Part shown: positions 9,885 through 19,744 of the stretch, in pieces
Position numbering within the stretch: the stretch's first letter is position 1
Layout of the letters: the number at the start of each line of letters is the position of its first letter
DNA from: Pseudomonas urmiensis
GTDB taxonomy: Bacteria; Pseudomonadota; Gammaproteobacteria; Pseudomonadales; Pseudomonadaceae
Assembly (NCBI RefSeq): GCF_014268815.2
Contig: NZ_JABWRE020000001.1
Coordinates: forward strand, 4,345,001-4,409,000
Direction of reading: 5' to 3'
Length of the DNA: 64,000 bases
Notes under the pieces: model-generated
Told to the model about the DNA's origin: nothing
Databases searched by the model: none
What the model saw: only the letters and a program-made list of their open reading frames with translations
Translations under genes and position numbers: made by a program

Positions 9885-10535
9885 ATGTCCCCCATGCTGC
9901 AAAAGCAATTCCCCAATGTCGCGGCTGCCATTGCCGCTTTCCAGACTGGCCGACCGGTGCTGTTGCTCGACGACAACGATCGCGAGGACGAAGCGGATAT
10001 CATTGCCGCCGCCGAAAACATCTCGATGCAGACCATGGCCATGATGATCCGCGATTGCAGCGGCATCGTTTGCCTGTGCCTGGATGAAGCCACCGTCGAC
10101 GCCCTGCAACTGGCGCCGATGGTGCAGAACAACCAGGCCCGCCATGGCACCGGCTTCACCGTTACCATCGAAGCGGCCGAAGGCATCACCACCGGCGTTT
10201 CTGCCCAGGACCGCATCACCACTATCGAAGCTGCGCTGCGCTCGACTGCCGAACAGCGCCAGATCGTCAGCCCTGGCCACGTGTTCCCGCTGCGTGCGCG
10301 CAACGGTGGCGTACTGACTCGCCGTGGTCACACCGAAGGTACCGTGGACCTGGCGCGCCTGGCTGGGCTGCGTCCGGCCGGCGTGCTGTGCGAGCTGATG
10401 AACCCCGACGGCACCATGGCCCGCGGTGAGCAGGTGGCGGTGTATGCCCGCCAGTACAACATGCCAATGCTGACCATCGAAGAGCTGGCGCAGTACCGCG
10501 TAGCGATGATGGAGCGCGAGGCGGTGCCCGCCTGA
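9885..10535 (+). CDS. ribB: 3,4-dihydroxy-2-butanone-4-phosphate synthase (FMN-controlled copy)
   Basis: RibB converts ribulose 5-phosphate to the four-carbon riboflavin precursor plus formate. The 216-residue single-domain protein has [12 protein letters not shown] (acidic metal-binding loop), [27 protein letters not shown] and [16 protein letters not shown]. The ATG follows AGGAG. This stand-alone copy sits behind the FMN riboswitch, while a second DHBP synthase (ribBX) lies in the main rib operon, giving a constitutive and a regulated supply. Confidence 0.95.
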   Translation: MSPMLQKQFPNVAAAIAAFQTGRPVLLLDDNDREDEADIIAAAENISMQTMAMMIRDCSGIVCLCLDEATVDALQLAPMVQNNQARHGTGFTVTIEAAEGITTGVSAQDRITTIEAALRSTAEQRQIVSPGHVFPLRARNGGVLTRRGHTEGTVDLARLAGLRPAGVLCELMNPDGTMARGEQVAVYARQYNMPMLTIEELAQYRVAMMEREAVPA

Positions 10536-10567
10536 TCCATCGTCTACAGCACTGGTTGTAGAACCCT

Positions 10568-10631
10568 ATCGCGGGGCAAGCCCGCTCCCACGCAGAGTTT
10601 AAGCCGCGTGGGAGCGGGCTTGCCCCGCGAT
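10568..10631. repeat. Inverted pair of REP elements
   Basis: Two REP copies in opposite orientation (ATCGCGGGGCAAGCCCGCTC and its complement) separated by 18 bases form a long potential hairpin between the convergent ribB and SGNH hydrolase genes. Confidence 0.9.
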
Positions 10632-10644
10632 GGCGTTGGCCGCC

Positions 10645-11838
10645 TCAGCGCAACCGAAGCGACCCTTTCAAGAACTCATACAACCCCGCCGCACTCTTGC
10701 GATAACCCTCGCCAGTCAGGTGCACCATATCCCCTCGCGCCAGCCCCCCGGCCTGCCACCGGGCAATCGAACATGGCCCGCCCATGTAGGCCTGCCAATC
10801 CCAGAACAACGCCTTGTGTTTCTGCGCCATCTGCCGCTGCACCCGCACCACCCCAGCCAACGGCTGTGGCTGCTTGGCTGCACATGAACGCGCCTTGCGC
10901 TGCTTGATCGAGTCCGGTGGCCCGACCAACAAGATCGCCGCCCGCGGCAACTGCTTGCGCAAGCTGCTCAGGGTCGCATCGAGCTGAGACTGGTACAGCG
11001 CCAGGTCGAGCTTGTCATCGAACGCCTCGTTGGTGCCGTAGGCGAGGATCACCAGGTCCGGTCGCAACAGCTTGAGGCTGTCTTGCCAACCGGGCTGCCA
11101 CTTATCCACAACCTCCAGACGCGCACCATTGATGCCCAGCGAGGAATAGGTCACCCCGGCATTCTTCTGCCCCTGGAGGTACCAGCCACCCAGCAGCACA
11201 CCCTCGCCCCCCTCCAGGCCTAGCTGCATCGGCAGGCCAAGATTGTTAAACGCTGGGCTCAAGCGCCACTGACCGTTGGTGGCTGGCAGCATGCGCCGCT
11301 GATTGCCATTGGCGAGCAAGGTGCTGTTACGGCTGGCCTGGTACAAGGCAGACACCTTGTAACGCTGCGCATCGGCGTCGCGCGCTTGCAGGTTCACCTT
11401 AGGCCGGGCTGCGAGCGGCAACGACAGGTAGCCGCCCAGAGGAAACTGGCTGCTCTGCTGGTTACGCGCCGAGATCAACTCCCACTGGCGGCGCTCACTG
11501 TTGATGATCACCCGATCATTGCGGATACCCGGCACCGAGGTCGCCGGCACCAGGCCGATACCACCATCGCCATAGCGCGCTTGCAGCAGACGCCGTAGCT
11601 CGCCACTGAACAGGTCGGCGGCGGTATGTGAGTCACCCAGCTGGACAATAGAGACAGGCGCACGCCTGGCGTTGCGCAACTTGTCGGCGAACACGCCGAG
11701 GTTGCCGTCCTGGCGAGTGGCGAGCGCGGTGGCAACTTTGGCGGGCGCAGGCTGGGCCGGCACGCTCACACCGGCACTGCAGCCGGGCACGCTGCTGATC
11801 AGCAGGGCCAGGCCCAGCAGGTGATGCCATTGGCGCAT
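10645..11838 (-). CDS. SGNH/GDSL-family lipoprotein, probable O-acetyl transfer or esterase partner
   Basis: The 397-residue protein begins with a lipoprotein signal (LISSVPGC, Cys near residue 20). SGNH motifs follow: block I VQLGDSHTAADLF, block III AYGTNEAFDD, and the late DMVHLT with the catalytic Asp-His. Its length and inserted beta-rich middle fit the AlgJ/AlgX-like or PatB-like partner proteins of MBOAT transferases. It overlaps almost directly the end of another SGNH gene and completes a three-gene operon with an MBOAT protein. Start is the ATG behind AGGACA; a TTG two codons earlier is possible. Confidence 0.78.
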   Translation of the reverse strand: MRQWHHLLGLALLISSVPGCSAGVSVPAQPAPAKVATALATRQDGNLGVFADKLRNARRAPVSIVQLGDSHTAADLFSGELRRLLQARYGDGGIGLVPATSVPGIRNDRVIINSERRQWELISARNQQSSQFPLGGYLSLPLAARPKVNLQARDADAQRYKVSALYQASRNSTLLANGNQRRMLPATNGQWRLSPAFNNLGLPMQLGLEGGEGVLLGGWYLQGQKNAGVTYSSLGINGARLEVVDKWQPGWQDSLKLLRPDLVILAYGTNEAFDDKLDLALYQSQLDATLSSLRKQLPRAAILLVGPPDSIKQRKARSCAAKQPQPLAGVVRVQRQMAQKHKALFWDWQAYMGGPCSIARWQAGGLARGDMVHLTGEGYRKSAAGLYEFLKGSLRLR

Positions 11839-11840
11839 GG

Positions 11841-12977
11841 TCAATGTCCTGTAACGGTGAGGGCCGGGAAGCTGATCAGCGACAGTACCTGCGCCGCAAT
11901 CATCTTCTGCCCGGTGATGGTGAAATGCACGCCGTCGTCATAACGGACTTTGATTCGCTTGCCTTGCGGCGACTGCACGGTAAAGGAGAACTGCTCGTCC
12001 GGATAGCCGAGGAACGGGTTGGCCGAAACGAAGTGCTGGCCGAACAGCGTTGCCTGCTGCTGGTACAGACCACTGAGATAGGCCATGGCCGAAGACAGCC
12101 GCGGTTGATTCATATTCGGCGGCCCGACCCAGATCACCTGGACCTGATGCGCCCGTGCCTGCTCGAGAATCGCATCGATGCGGGCGCGATAGGCCACTTC
12201 CCACTCCGGCGACTTGAAGCGCAGGAACGGCTTGCCCTTGCCCTGGGGCATATCCCACGGATCGTTGGGGCCAAGGAACACCACCATCAGGCGAATGTTC
12301 GGCTCACGCTCAAGGGTCTCGGCGACGGTCTTGGGCCAGTTGAAGAAGCCTGGGTAGGCCAGGCCGGTACTCTGCCGACTGAGGTTGACGGTCTTGATCT
12401 GATAGCGCTTGCGCAGGCTGTTGGCCAGATGCGGCGCAACCCCCTGCATCAGTGAGTCGCCGACCAGGAATACCTCATCACCGGCCGCCAAGGCTGCCAC
12501 GGTGCCCGGCTGTAATAGCGGTGGCGCAGTTGACGGACGTGTGGGCGCCGGCGCGGCGGCGACTGGCGGCGTCACAGCATCAGCTGCTACCGATGGCGCC
12601 GCCGCAGTGTGCACGGCCCTAGCTGGCGGCTTGCTCGGCAGCAGTGGTCGCTCCAGATCGACCGTCACCACCGGCATTGGTGGCGGTAGCACTTGCGGCT
12701 CTGGCGCCTTGGCGAGCTGGGTCTGGCGCTCGAGGCTGTCGAGGAAGCTGTCGCGCGCCTCGCCCAATGCCATGGTCAAGCCCGCGCCCAGGCGCCAGGC
12801 CGGCAGTTGGCCAATGACCGGCAGCTCACAGCTCTGGTGATACTTCTGCTGGCAATAGAGCTTGATCGAGTCCTGGTTCAGCCAGAACAACAACAGCGTG
12901 GTGACGACGATGGCGTACAGCGCCTTGGCCGCGCTCAGCTGCACCTGGGACAACGACGTGGCATTAGAAGCTGGCAT
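11841..12977 (-). CDS. DUF459 SGNH hydrolase-like protein with N-terminal membrane anchor
   Basis: A single membrane helix near residues 18-36 (KALYAIVVTTLLLFW) is followed by a long Pro/Ala-rich linker (residues ~90-155) and a periplasmic SGNH domain: VFLVGDSLMQGVAPHL, VVFLGPNDPWDM, VIWVGPPNMNQP and DGVHFTITGQ. This is the DUF459 pattern. The start ATG overlaps the last 14 bases of the MBOAT gene, so translation is coupled. It probably hands off or removes acetyl groups on a polysaccharide or peptidoglycan. Confidence 0.78.
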   Translation of the reverse strand: MPASNATSLSQVQLSAAKALYAIVVTTLLLFWLNQDSIKLYCQQKYHQSCELPVIGQLPAWRLGAGLTMALGEARDSFLDSLERQTQLAKAPEPQVLPPPMPVVTVDLERPLLPSKPPARAVHTAAAPSVAADAVTPPVAAAPAPTRPSTAPPLLQPGTVAALAAGDEVFLVGDSLMQGVAPHLANSLRKRYQIKTVNLSRQSTGLAYPGFFNWPKTVAETLEREPNIRLMVVFLGPNDPWDMPQGKGKPFLRFKSPEWEVAYRARIDAILEQARAHQVQVIWVGPPNMNQPRLSSAMAYLSGLYQQQATLFGQHFVSANPFLGYPDEQFSFTVQSPQGKRIKVRYDDGVHFTITGQKMIAAQVLSLISFPALTVTGH

Positions 12978-14367
12978 AAATGAACCCCGGCACACCCGAC
13001 TGCGAAGCGAAGATCACCAGCGACACGAACAACGCCAGCGGGATCGGATAGAGCTGCCAGGGCAACCGCTGGCTCGCGGCGAAACCCTGGCGTAGCAAGC
13101 TCAGCCACTGGGGATAACTGGCCACCAACAGCACGCTGGCCAGAATCAGCAGGCCGCTGGACGAATTCAGCCCCGCGACACTGACCTGGGCAATATCGCC
13201 GAGCATTTCCAGGGCGCTGTCCAGGGTTGGGCTGCGGAAGAAAATCCAGGCGAAGGCGACGTAATGGAAGGTCAATAGGCGAGCCAGCAGCCCTGCCCCA
13301 GGCAGTCGGGCAAAGCCAGGCAACAACTGGTCGAACAGCTTATAGATCGCCAGACCGACGCCATGCAGCGCGCCCCAGATAATGAAGTTCAGGCTCGCGC
13401 CGTGCCACAGGCCGGACACCAGCATGGCCAGCAACATGTTCAGGTTGCCCCGCCACACCCCCTGCCGGTTGCCGCCCAGCGGGATGTACACGTAATCGCG
13501 GATGAAGCGCGACAGGCTGATGTGCCAACGCGCCCAGAATTCCTTGAGGTTATGTGCCGCGTAGGGGGCGTTGAAGTTGTCCGGCAAGCGCACTCCCAAT
13601 AGCAGGGCGATACCGGTGACCAGGTTGGTGTAGCCGCTGAAGTTGAAATAGATCAGGAAGCTGTAGCCATACACGCTCAGCAGCACCTGCTCGGGGCTGG
13701 CGCTGCCGGGGGTGTCGAATACCGGATCGACCCACTCGCTGCCCAGCCAGGCGCTGAAGAAGAATAACTTCACCACCGCCAGGGCGATCAGCCCCAGCGC
13801 ACGCTGTGGCTCGAGTACCTGGCGCATGGCCTGTGGGCGAATCTGCGGCAGCATGTGCGCTGCACGATTGACCGGCCCCGCCACCAGGCTGGGGAAGAAC
13901 GCCAGGTACAGCGCCAGATCCAGCACGGGCACAGGCGCAAGCTCACGGCGATTGATCGACACCAGGTAGCTGACCGAGTGGAAGGCATAGAACGACAGCC
14001 CGATCGGCACCAGCAACTCCAGAATCGGCAGCGAAACCGTCAGCCCCAGCGCTGCCAGCGCGCTCTGCGCACCCGCGACGAAGAACTCCTGGTACTTGAA
14101 TAGATAGAAGCAGCCCAGCACCAGGGCCAGTAACAAGACCGGGTTGAACCAGCGCCCGGGATAGCGCGCTGTCAATTGCCCGAGCAGGTACACCAGTGCG
14201 CTGTAGCCGAGCAGGATGTACAGCGATTGCAGGCTGAAACTGGCCACCAAGGCATAACTGGCGGTCAGCAGCAGCGCATTCTGCAAACGCACGCTCCAGC
14301 ACAGGCTCCAATAGAGCAGGAAGAACAGCGTGAAGCACAAGCCGAATTCGATCGAAAGGAAGCTCAC
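12964..14367 (-). CDS. MBOAT family O-acyltransferase (AlgI/PatA-like)
   Basis: A polytopic membrane protein of 467 residues. Conserved MBOAT blocks are VNRAAHMLPQIR, FWARWHISLSRFIRDYVYIPLGGNR (containing the conserved WH) and LVSGLWHGASLNFIIWG with the active-site His. AlgI-type proteins move acetyl groups across the inner membrane for alginate, cellulose or peptidoglycan acetylation. I use the GTG giving VSFLSIEFGLCF; longer frames would add a non-homologous tail. No polysaccharide synthase is adjacent, so the acceptor is unknown. It heads the operon with two SGNH proteins. Confidence 0.85.
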   Translation of the reverse strand: MSFLSIEFGLCFTLFFLLYWSLCWSVRLQNALLLTASYALVASFSLQSLYILLGYSALVYLLGQLTARYPGRWFNPVLLLALVLGCFYLFKYQEFFVAGAQSALAALGLTVSLPILELLVPIGLSFYAFHSVSYLVSINRRELAPVPVLDLALYLAFFPSLVAGPVNRAAHMLPQIRPQAMRQVLEPQRALGLIALAVVKLFFFSAWLGSEWVDPVFDTPGSASPEQVLLSVYGYSFLIYFNFSGYTNLVTGIALLLGVRLPDNFNAPYAAHNLKEFWARWHISLSRFIRDYVYIPLGGNRQGVWRGNLNMLLAMLVSGLWHGASLNFIIWGALHGVGLAIYKLFDQLLPGFARLPGAGLLARLLTFHYVAFAWIFFRSPTLDSALEMLGDIAQVSVAGLNSSSGLLILASVLLVASYPQWLSLLRQGFAASQRLPWQLYPIPLALFVSLVIFASQSGVPGFIYASF

Positions 14368-14609
14368 AACGTAGTCCGTTACGTGACGTGGAGGGAGGGG
14401 CGGCGGCTGCCATGCAAGCCCCGGCGCAGAGCGCGCGGGATTATGGCAGAGGGGTCTGAACGCCACAATCGGACAGACTCTGAAATTGCAATACGAATAT
14501 TCGCAGGCAAATGAAACAAAATGCGACGAACGATAGGCCTCGGCAATTTGCTCCCCCTGCCCCGCTCTGCTAGTGTCGCGCCGTTCTGAATGCCACCGAG
14601 ACAGTCGCC

Positions 14610-14852
14610 ATGGCCCGCAAAAAAACCTCCATCGATTTCGAACAATCCCTCGCCGATCTGCAAGCGCTGGTCGAGCGCCTGGAGAACGGTGAATTGTCGC
14701 TGGAAGAGTCGCTGGCCGCCTTCGAGCAAGGCATCGCCCTGACCCGTGACTGCCAGGGCGCCCTGGCCCAGGCCGAGCAAAAAGTGCAAATCCTGCTCGA
14801 GCGCGACGGCGAGCTGGCCGCTCAGCCGTTCGACGCGGAGCCGCAAGAATGA
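14610..14852 (+). CDS. xseB: Exodeoxyribonuclease VII small subunit
   Basis: XseB binds XseA to form the single-strand nuclease ExoVII. The 80-residue protein has the family core [20 protein letters not shown] and [17 protein letters not shown]. It overlaps ispA by four bases (ATGA), the standard xseB-ispA-dxs order. Confidence 0.96.
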   Translation: MARKKTSIDFEQSLADLQALVERLENGELSLEESLAAFEQGIALTRDCQGALAQAEQKVQILLERDGELAAQPFDAEPQE

Positions 14853-15736
14853 TCAATAGCTACCAGGCCACCTGCCAGGCACGCGTCGATGCCGCTCTCG
14901 AACAGCTGTTCCAGGCGCCGTCGGCAGAGCTGCAGCGGCTCTATGAAGCCATGCGCTACAGCGTGATGAATGGCGGCAAGCGCGTGCGCCCGCTGCTCGC
15001 CTATGCCGCCTGCGAAGCCTTTGGCGCGCCGGCCGAAGACGCCAATGGCGCGGCCTGTGCGGTCGAACTGATCCACGCTTACTCGCTGGTCCACGATGAC
15101 CTGCCGGCGATGGACGATGACGACCTGCGCCGTGGTCAGCCGACCACCCATAAAAAATTCGACGAAGCCTGCGCGATCCTCGCTGGCGACGGCCTGCAGA
15201 GCCTGGCCTTCGACGCCCTGCTCGACCCGCGCCTGAGCAGCCAAACCGCTGCCACCCGCCTGGACATGGTGCAAACCCTGGCCAAGGCCGCCGGCCCTGC
15301 CGGCATGGTCGGCGGGCAGGCCATCGACCTCGGCTCGGTGGGTTTGAAGCTCGACCAGCAAGCCCTGGAGTACATGCACCGGCACAAGACCGGCGCCCTG
15401 ATCGAAGCCAGCGTGCGCCTCGGCGCCCTGGCCAGCGCGCGCGCCGAACAGGCCCAACTGGATGCCTTGCAGGTGTATGCCCAGGCCATCGGCCTGGCCT
15501 TCCAGGTGCAGGACGATATCCTCGACGTCGAGAGTGACACCGCCACCTTGGGCAAACGCCAGGGCGCTGACATAGCCCGTGACAAACCGACCTATCCAGC
15601 CTTGCTTGGCCTGGATGCGGCCAAGGCCTACGCGATCGAGCTGCGCGACCAGGCGCTGGCTGCATTGCAGGGCTTTGGTGATAACGCCGAGCCGCTGCGC
15701 GCGCTGGCCCGCTATATCGTCGAGCGGCGCCACTAA
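14849..15736 (+). CDS. ispA: Farnesyl diphosphate synthase
   Basis: Condenses dimethylallyl and isopentenyl diphosphates into geranyl and then farnesyl diphosphate. 295 residues; first aspartate-rich motif [14 protein letters not shown], second DDILDVESD, plus [13 protein letters not shown] and [11 protein letters not shown]. Translationally coupled to xseB and 126 bases before dxs, so the isoprenoid entry and chain-elongation steps are together. Confidence 0.96.
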   Translation: MINSYQATCQARVDAALEQLFQAPSAELQRLYEAMRYSVMNGGKRVRPLLAYAACEAFGAPAEDANGAACAVELIHAYSLVHDDLPAMDDDDLRRGQPTTHKKFDEACAILAGDGLQSLAFDALLDPRLSSQTAATRLDMVQTLAKAAGPAGMVGGQAIDLGSVGLKLDQQALEYMHRHKTGALIEASVRLGALASARAEQAQLDALQVYAQAIGLAFQVQDDILDVESDTATLGKRQGADIARDKPTYPALLGLDAAKAYAIELRDQALAALQGFGDNAEPLRALARYIVERRH

Positions 15737-15862
15737 ACTAAGCAGATCTCGCCACGCCGCCGGTATTGCTTCAGCAAGCTTGGACCGCCCCCCCTGTGAA
15801 TGGGCAGCTTCCTACACAATGGGGTAAACTGCCGCGTCTTCAAACCTATAACGACTCGCCTG

Positions 15863-17758
15863 ATGCCCACGACGTTTCAAGAGATCCCCCGCGAACGCCC
15901 GGTCACCCCGTTGCTGGACCGCGCCGATACGCCCGCCGGCCTGCGCCGGCTGGCTGAAGCCGACCTGGAGAACCTGGCCGACGAATTGCGCCAGGAGTTG
16001 CTCTATACCGTTGGTCAGACTGGCGGGCACTTCGGCGCCGGCCTGGGCGTGATCGAATTGACGGTTGCCCTGCACTACGTCTTCGACACCCCGGACGATC
16101 GTCTGGTGTGGGACGTCGGTCACCAGGCCTACCCGCACAAGATCCTCACCGGCCGCCGCCAGCGCATGCTCAGCCTGCGCCAGAAGGATGGCATCGCCGC
16201 CTTCCCGCGCCGCGTCGAAAGTGAGTACGACACCTTCGGCGTCGGCCACTCCAGCACCTCGATCAGTGCCGCGCTGGGCATGGCGATTGCCGCCCGCCTG
16301 CAAAACAGCCCGCGTAAATCGATCGCGGTGATCGGTGACGGCGCGCTGACTGCGGGCATGGCCTTCGAGGCGTTGAACCACGCCCAGGAAGTCAACGCCG
16401 ACATGCTGGTGATCCTCAACGACAACGACATGTCGATCTCGCGCAACGTCGGCGGGTTGTCCAACTACCTGGCCAAGATCCTCTCCAGCCGCACCTACGC
16501 AAGCATGCGCGAGGGCAGCAAGAAGGTCCTCTCGCGTTTGCCTGGAGCCTGGGAAATCGCCCGGCGCACTGAAGAATACGCCAAGGGCATGCTGGTTCCC
16601 GGCACCCTGTTCGAAGAGCTGGGCTGGAACTACATCGGCCCGATCGACGGCCACGACCTGCCGACCCTGATCGCCACCCTGCGCAACATGCGTGACCTCA
16701 AGGGCCCGCAGTTCCTGCATGTGGTGACCAAAAAGGGCAAGGGCTTCGCCCCCGCCGAAGTCGACCCGATCGGCTACCACGCCATTACCAAGCTCGAACC
16801 TGCCGACAAACCGGTCGCGCCGAAACAAGCCAGCGGCCCTAAATACTCCGCCGTGTTCGGCCAATGGCTGTGCGACATGGCCGCCGCCGACAATCGCCTG
16901 GTGGGCATTACCCCGGCGATGAAGGAAGGCTCGGACCTGGTGGCGTTCAGCGAGCGCTTCCCCGAGCGCTACTTCGACGTGGCCATTGCCGAGCAGCACG
17001 CTGTGACCCTGGCTGCGGGCATGGCCTGCGAAGGCGCCAAGCCGGTGGTGGCGATCTACTCGACCTTCCTGCAGCGTGCCTACGACCAGCTGATTCACGA
17101 CGTGGCGGTGCAGAACCTCGATGTGCTGTTCGCCATCGACCGCGCCGGCCTGGTCGGTGAAGACGGCCCGACCCATGCTGGCAGCTACGACTTGTCGTAC
17201 CTGCGGTGCATCCCCGGCATGCTGGTGATGACCCCGAGCGATGAGAACGAGCTGCGCAAGATGCTCAGCACCGGCCACCTGTACAACGGCCCGGCTGCGG
17301 TACGCTATCCGCGTGGCACTGGCCCGAATGCGCCGATCAGTGGCGATCTTGAGCCGCTGGAAATTGGTAAAGGCGTGGTCCGTCGCCAGGGCGAGAAAGT
17401 CGCCCTGCTGGTGTTCGGCGTGCAATTGGCCGAGGCCCTACACGTGGCTGAGCAGATCAACGCGACCGTGGTCGACATGCGCTTCGTCAAACCACTGGAT
17501 GAGGCCTTGATACGCGAGCTGGCGGCCAACCACGAACTGCTGGTGACCATCGAAGAGAACGCCATCATGGGCGGCGCGGGCGCTGCGGTGGGCGAGTTCC
17601 TCGCTCGCGAGGCGCTGCTCAAGCCGCTGCTGCACCTGGGGCTGCCGGACATCTATGTCGAACACGCCAAGCCTGCACAGATGCTGGCCGAATGCGGGCT
17701 GGATGCGGCGGGGATCGAAGCATCGGTGCGCGCGCGGATGGCCAAGCTCAGCCTCTGA
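15863..17758 (+). CDS. dxs: 1-deoxy-D-xylulose-5-phosphate synthase
   Basis: Thiamine-diphosphate enzyme that makes DXP from pyruvate and glyceraldehyde 3-phosphate, first step of the MEP isoprenoid pathway. 631 residues. Seen: [28 protein letters not shown], the ThDP motif [16 protein letters not shown]...NDNDMSIS, and in the second domain [14 protein letters not shown] and [12 protein letters not shown]. The ATG giving [11 protein letters not shown] is the usual Pseudomonas start. A REP pair follows the stop. Confidence 0.97.
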   Translation: MPTTFQEIPRERPVTPLLDRADTPAGLRRLAEADLENLADELRQELLYTVGQTGGHFGAGLGVIELTVALHYVFDTPDDRLVWDVGHQAYPHKILTGRRQRMLSLRQKDGIAAFPRRVESEYDTFGVGHSSTSISAALGMAIAARLQNSPRKSIAVIGDGALTAGMAFEALNHAQEVNADMLVILNDNDMSISRNVGGLSNYLAKILSSRTYASMREGSKKVLSRLPGAWEIARRTEEYAKGMLVPGTLFEELGWNYIGPIDGHDLPTLIATLRNMRDLKGPQFLHVVTKKGKGFAPAEVDPIGYHAITKLEPADKPVAPKQASGPKYSAVFGQWLCDMAAADNRLVGITPAMKEGSDLVAFSERFPERYFDVAIAEQHAVTLAAGMACEGAKPVVAIYSTFLQRAYDQLIHDVAVQNLDVLFAIDRAGLVGEDGPTHAGSYDLSYLRCIPGMLVMTPSDENELRKMLSTGHLYNGPAAVRYPRGTGPNAPISGDLEPLEIGKGVVRRQGEKVALLVFGVQLAEALHVAEQINATVVDMRFVKPLDEALIRELAANHELLVTIEENAIMGGAGAAVGEFLAREALLKPLLHLGLPDIYVEHAKPAQMLAECGLDAAGIEASVRARMAKLSL

Positions 17759-17772
17759 TTTTTTGCGGCTCA

Positions 17773-17847
17773 ATCGCGGGGCAAGCCCGCTCCCACGCAG
17801 GCGTGCACATAGCGCCCATCTGCGTGGGAGCGGGCTTGCCCCGCGAT
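17773..17847. repeat. Inverted pair of REP elements
   Basis: Two opposed REPs with a 27-base spacer fill the dxs-btuB gap. The right REP ends four bases before the btuB ATG. Confidence 0.9.
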
Positions 17848-17851
17848 AGCG

Positions 17852-19744
17852 ATGGAACTGCCAGTGAAAATCCCAACCCTCACCACCCTGCTCTGCTTGC
17901 CGACCACCCTGCTGGCCGCCGAACCGGCCCGCGACGACGCCCTGAAACTCCCCGACGTGCTGATCAGCGCCAGCCGCCAGGTTGAATCGCGCACCACCAC
18001 CAGCGCTGCCAACAGCGTATTCACCCGCAGCGACATCGACCGCCTGCAACCGAGCAGCGTCAGCGACCTACTGACCCGCGTGCCCGGCGTCCAGGTCGCC
18101 CCCACCGGCGGTCGCGGCAGCCTACCGGGGATCTTCATCCGCGGCACCAAGGCCGCCCAGAGCCTGGTGCTGGTCGACGGCGTACGTATCGCCAACGCCA
18201 CCTCTGGCGACAGCGGCCTGCAGTTTCTCGACGTCGACCAGATCGAGCGCATCGAAGTGCTGCGCGGTTCGCGCTCGGCGGTCTATGGCAGCGACGCCAT
18301 TGGCGGGGTTATCCAGATCTTCACCCGCCGCAGCAGCGGCCCTGGCCTGCAACCGCGCCTGCGCCTGGCGGCCGGCAGCAACCAAACCTGGCAGCGCAGC
18401 CTGGGCCTGTCTGGCGGTGACGGCGCTACCCGTTTCAGTCTGGGCGCCAGCCTGGACGAAACCGCTGGCATCGACTCGACCGGCCCGTCCTTTGCCAGCG
18501 ACGGTGACCATGACGCCTATCGCAACCAATCATTCAACCTAAGCCTGAGCCACTCCTTCAACGAGCGCTTCGAAGCCGGCTTGAACCTGCTCGACAGCCG
18601 TGGTCGCAGTGAATACGACAACCCTTACGGGCGCTTCGACCCGGTCACCTTCGAGAGTTTCGGCCAGAAGCCTTACACTGACTTCAGTGTCAGCAGCGTA
18701 GGCAGCTACTTCGACGCGCAGGTGAACGACGTCTGGCACTCGCGCCTGGAACTGGGCCACAGCGAGAACCGCGACGACAAGCGCGACAAACTCAGCGCTG
18801 AGCGCTTCGTCTACAACACCTACCGTGACCAGGTCACCTGGCAGAACGACCTGAGCCTGGGTGAACGCCACAGCCTGTTGCTGGGTGGCGATTGGTATCA
18901 GGACCGCGCTCAGGGCACGACCGAGTTCATCGAGGGCAGTCGCTGGAACCGTGCGGTATTTGTGCAGCATCGTTATGCCGGCGAAGGGTTCTCTAGCGAA
19001 CTTGGCCTGCGCCACGACCGCAACCAGCAGTTCGGCCGCGAAACCACATTGAGTGCAAGCCTGACCCTGCCGGTAACCGAGCGCAACGACCTGCTGCTGT
19101 CCTACAGCGAGGGCTTTCGCGCACCAACGCTGAATGATCTCTACGATCCTCAGTACGGCAATCCTGAGCTCAAGCCCGAGCATTCCAAGAGTTACGAGCT
19201 GCAATGGCGCAGCCAATTGACCAGCAGCAGCCGCCTGGAAGCCTCGCTGTACCGCACCGACCTGCGTGACGCGATCATCTTCCCCGACATGCAGACCAAG
19301 CCCTACAACGTGGCCAGCGCGCGCATCGACGGGGTGGAGCTGACCCTGCATCAGCAGTGGCAAGCCTGGCAGGCCCAATTGGGCCTGGCGGTGATCGATC
19401 CGCGTGATCGCGACAGCGGGCACACCCTGGCCCGCCGCGCCCGTCGCACCCTGAGCCTGGATGTCGATCGGCAGTTCGAACGGTTCAGTGTCGGTGGCAG
19501 TTGGCAGGCGGTCAGCAGCAGCTACAACGAGGAGAAGAACCTCAATCGGCTCGCAGGCTATGGCTTGCTTGGCCTGCGTGGCAGTTGGACGGCCAGCCAG
19601 CAGATCAGGGTCGACCTGAAGTTGGATAACCTGCTGGACAAAGGCTACAGCCGTGCGCTGTACAGCTATGACAACAGCAACTACGGCTATCGCGAAGAAG
19701 GCCGCACCTGGCTGCTGAGCCTTACCTGGACGCCGGCACTCTAG
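17852..19744 (+). CDS. btuB: TonB-dependent receptor, probable vitamin B12 receptor BtuB
   Basis: Outer-membrane transporter of 630 residues: signal peptide (LTTLLCLPTTLLAA), a TonB-box-like LPDVLISAS, the plug domain with LLTRVPGVQV, IRGTKAAQSLVLVDGVRI and IEVLRGSRSAVYGSDAIGGVIQI, then a barrel ending in an aromatic-poor LTWTPAL. Facing btuF, it is best read as a cobalamin receptor. The ATG abuts a REP and lacks a clear Shine-Dalgarno; a GTG at 17864 is an alternative. No cobalamin riboswitch fits in the 93-base gap. Confidence 0.85.
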   Translation: MELPVKIPTLTTLLCLPTTLLAAEPARDDALKLPDVLISASRQVESRTTTSAANSVFTRSDIDRLQPSSVSDLLTRVPGVQVAPTGGRGSLPGIFIRGTKAAQSLVLVDGVRIANATSGDSGLQFLDVDQIERIEVLRGSRSAVYGSDAIGGVIQIFTRRSSGPGLQPRLRLAAGSNQTWQRSLGLSGGDGATRFSLGASLDETAGIDSTGPSFASDGDHDAYRNQSFNLSLSHSFNERFEAGLNLLDSRGRSEYDNPYGRFDPVTFESFGQKPYTDFSVSSVGSYFDAQVNDVWHSRLELGHSENRDDKRDKLSAERFVYNTYRDQVTWQNDLSLGERHSLLLGGDWYQDRAQGTTEFIEGSRWNRAVFVQHRYAGEGFSSELGLRHDRNQQFGRETTLSASLTLPVTERNDLLLSYSEGFRAPTLNDLYDPQYGNPELKPEHSKSYELQWRSQLTSSSRLEASLYRTDLRDAIIFPDMQTKPYNVASARIDGVELTLHQQWQAWQAQLGLAVIDPRDRDSGHTLARRARRTLSLDVDRQFERFSVGGSWQAVSSSYNEEKNLNRLAGYGLLGLRGSWTASQQIRVDLKLDNLLDKGYSRALYSYDNSNYGYREEGRTWLLSLTWTPAL

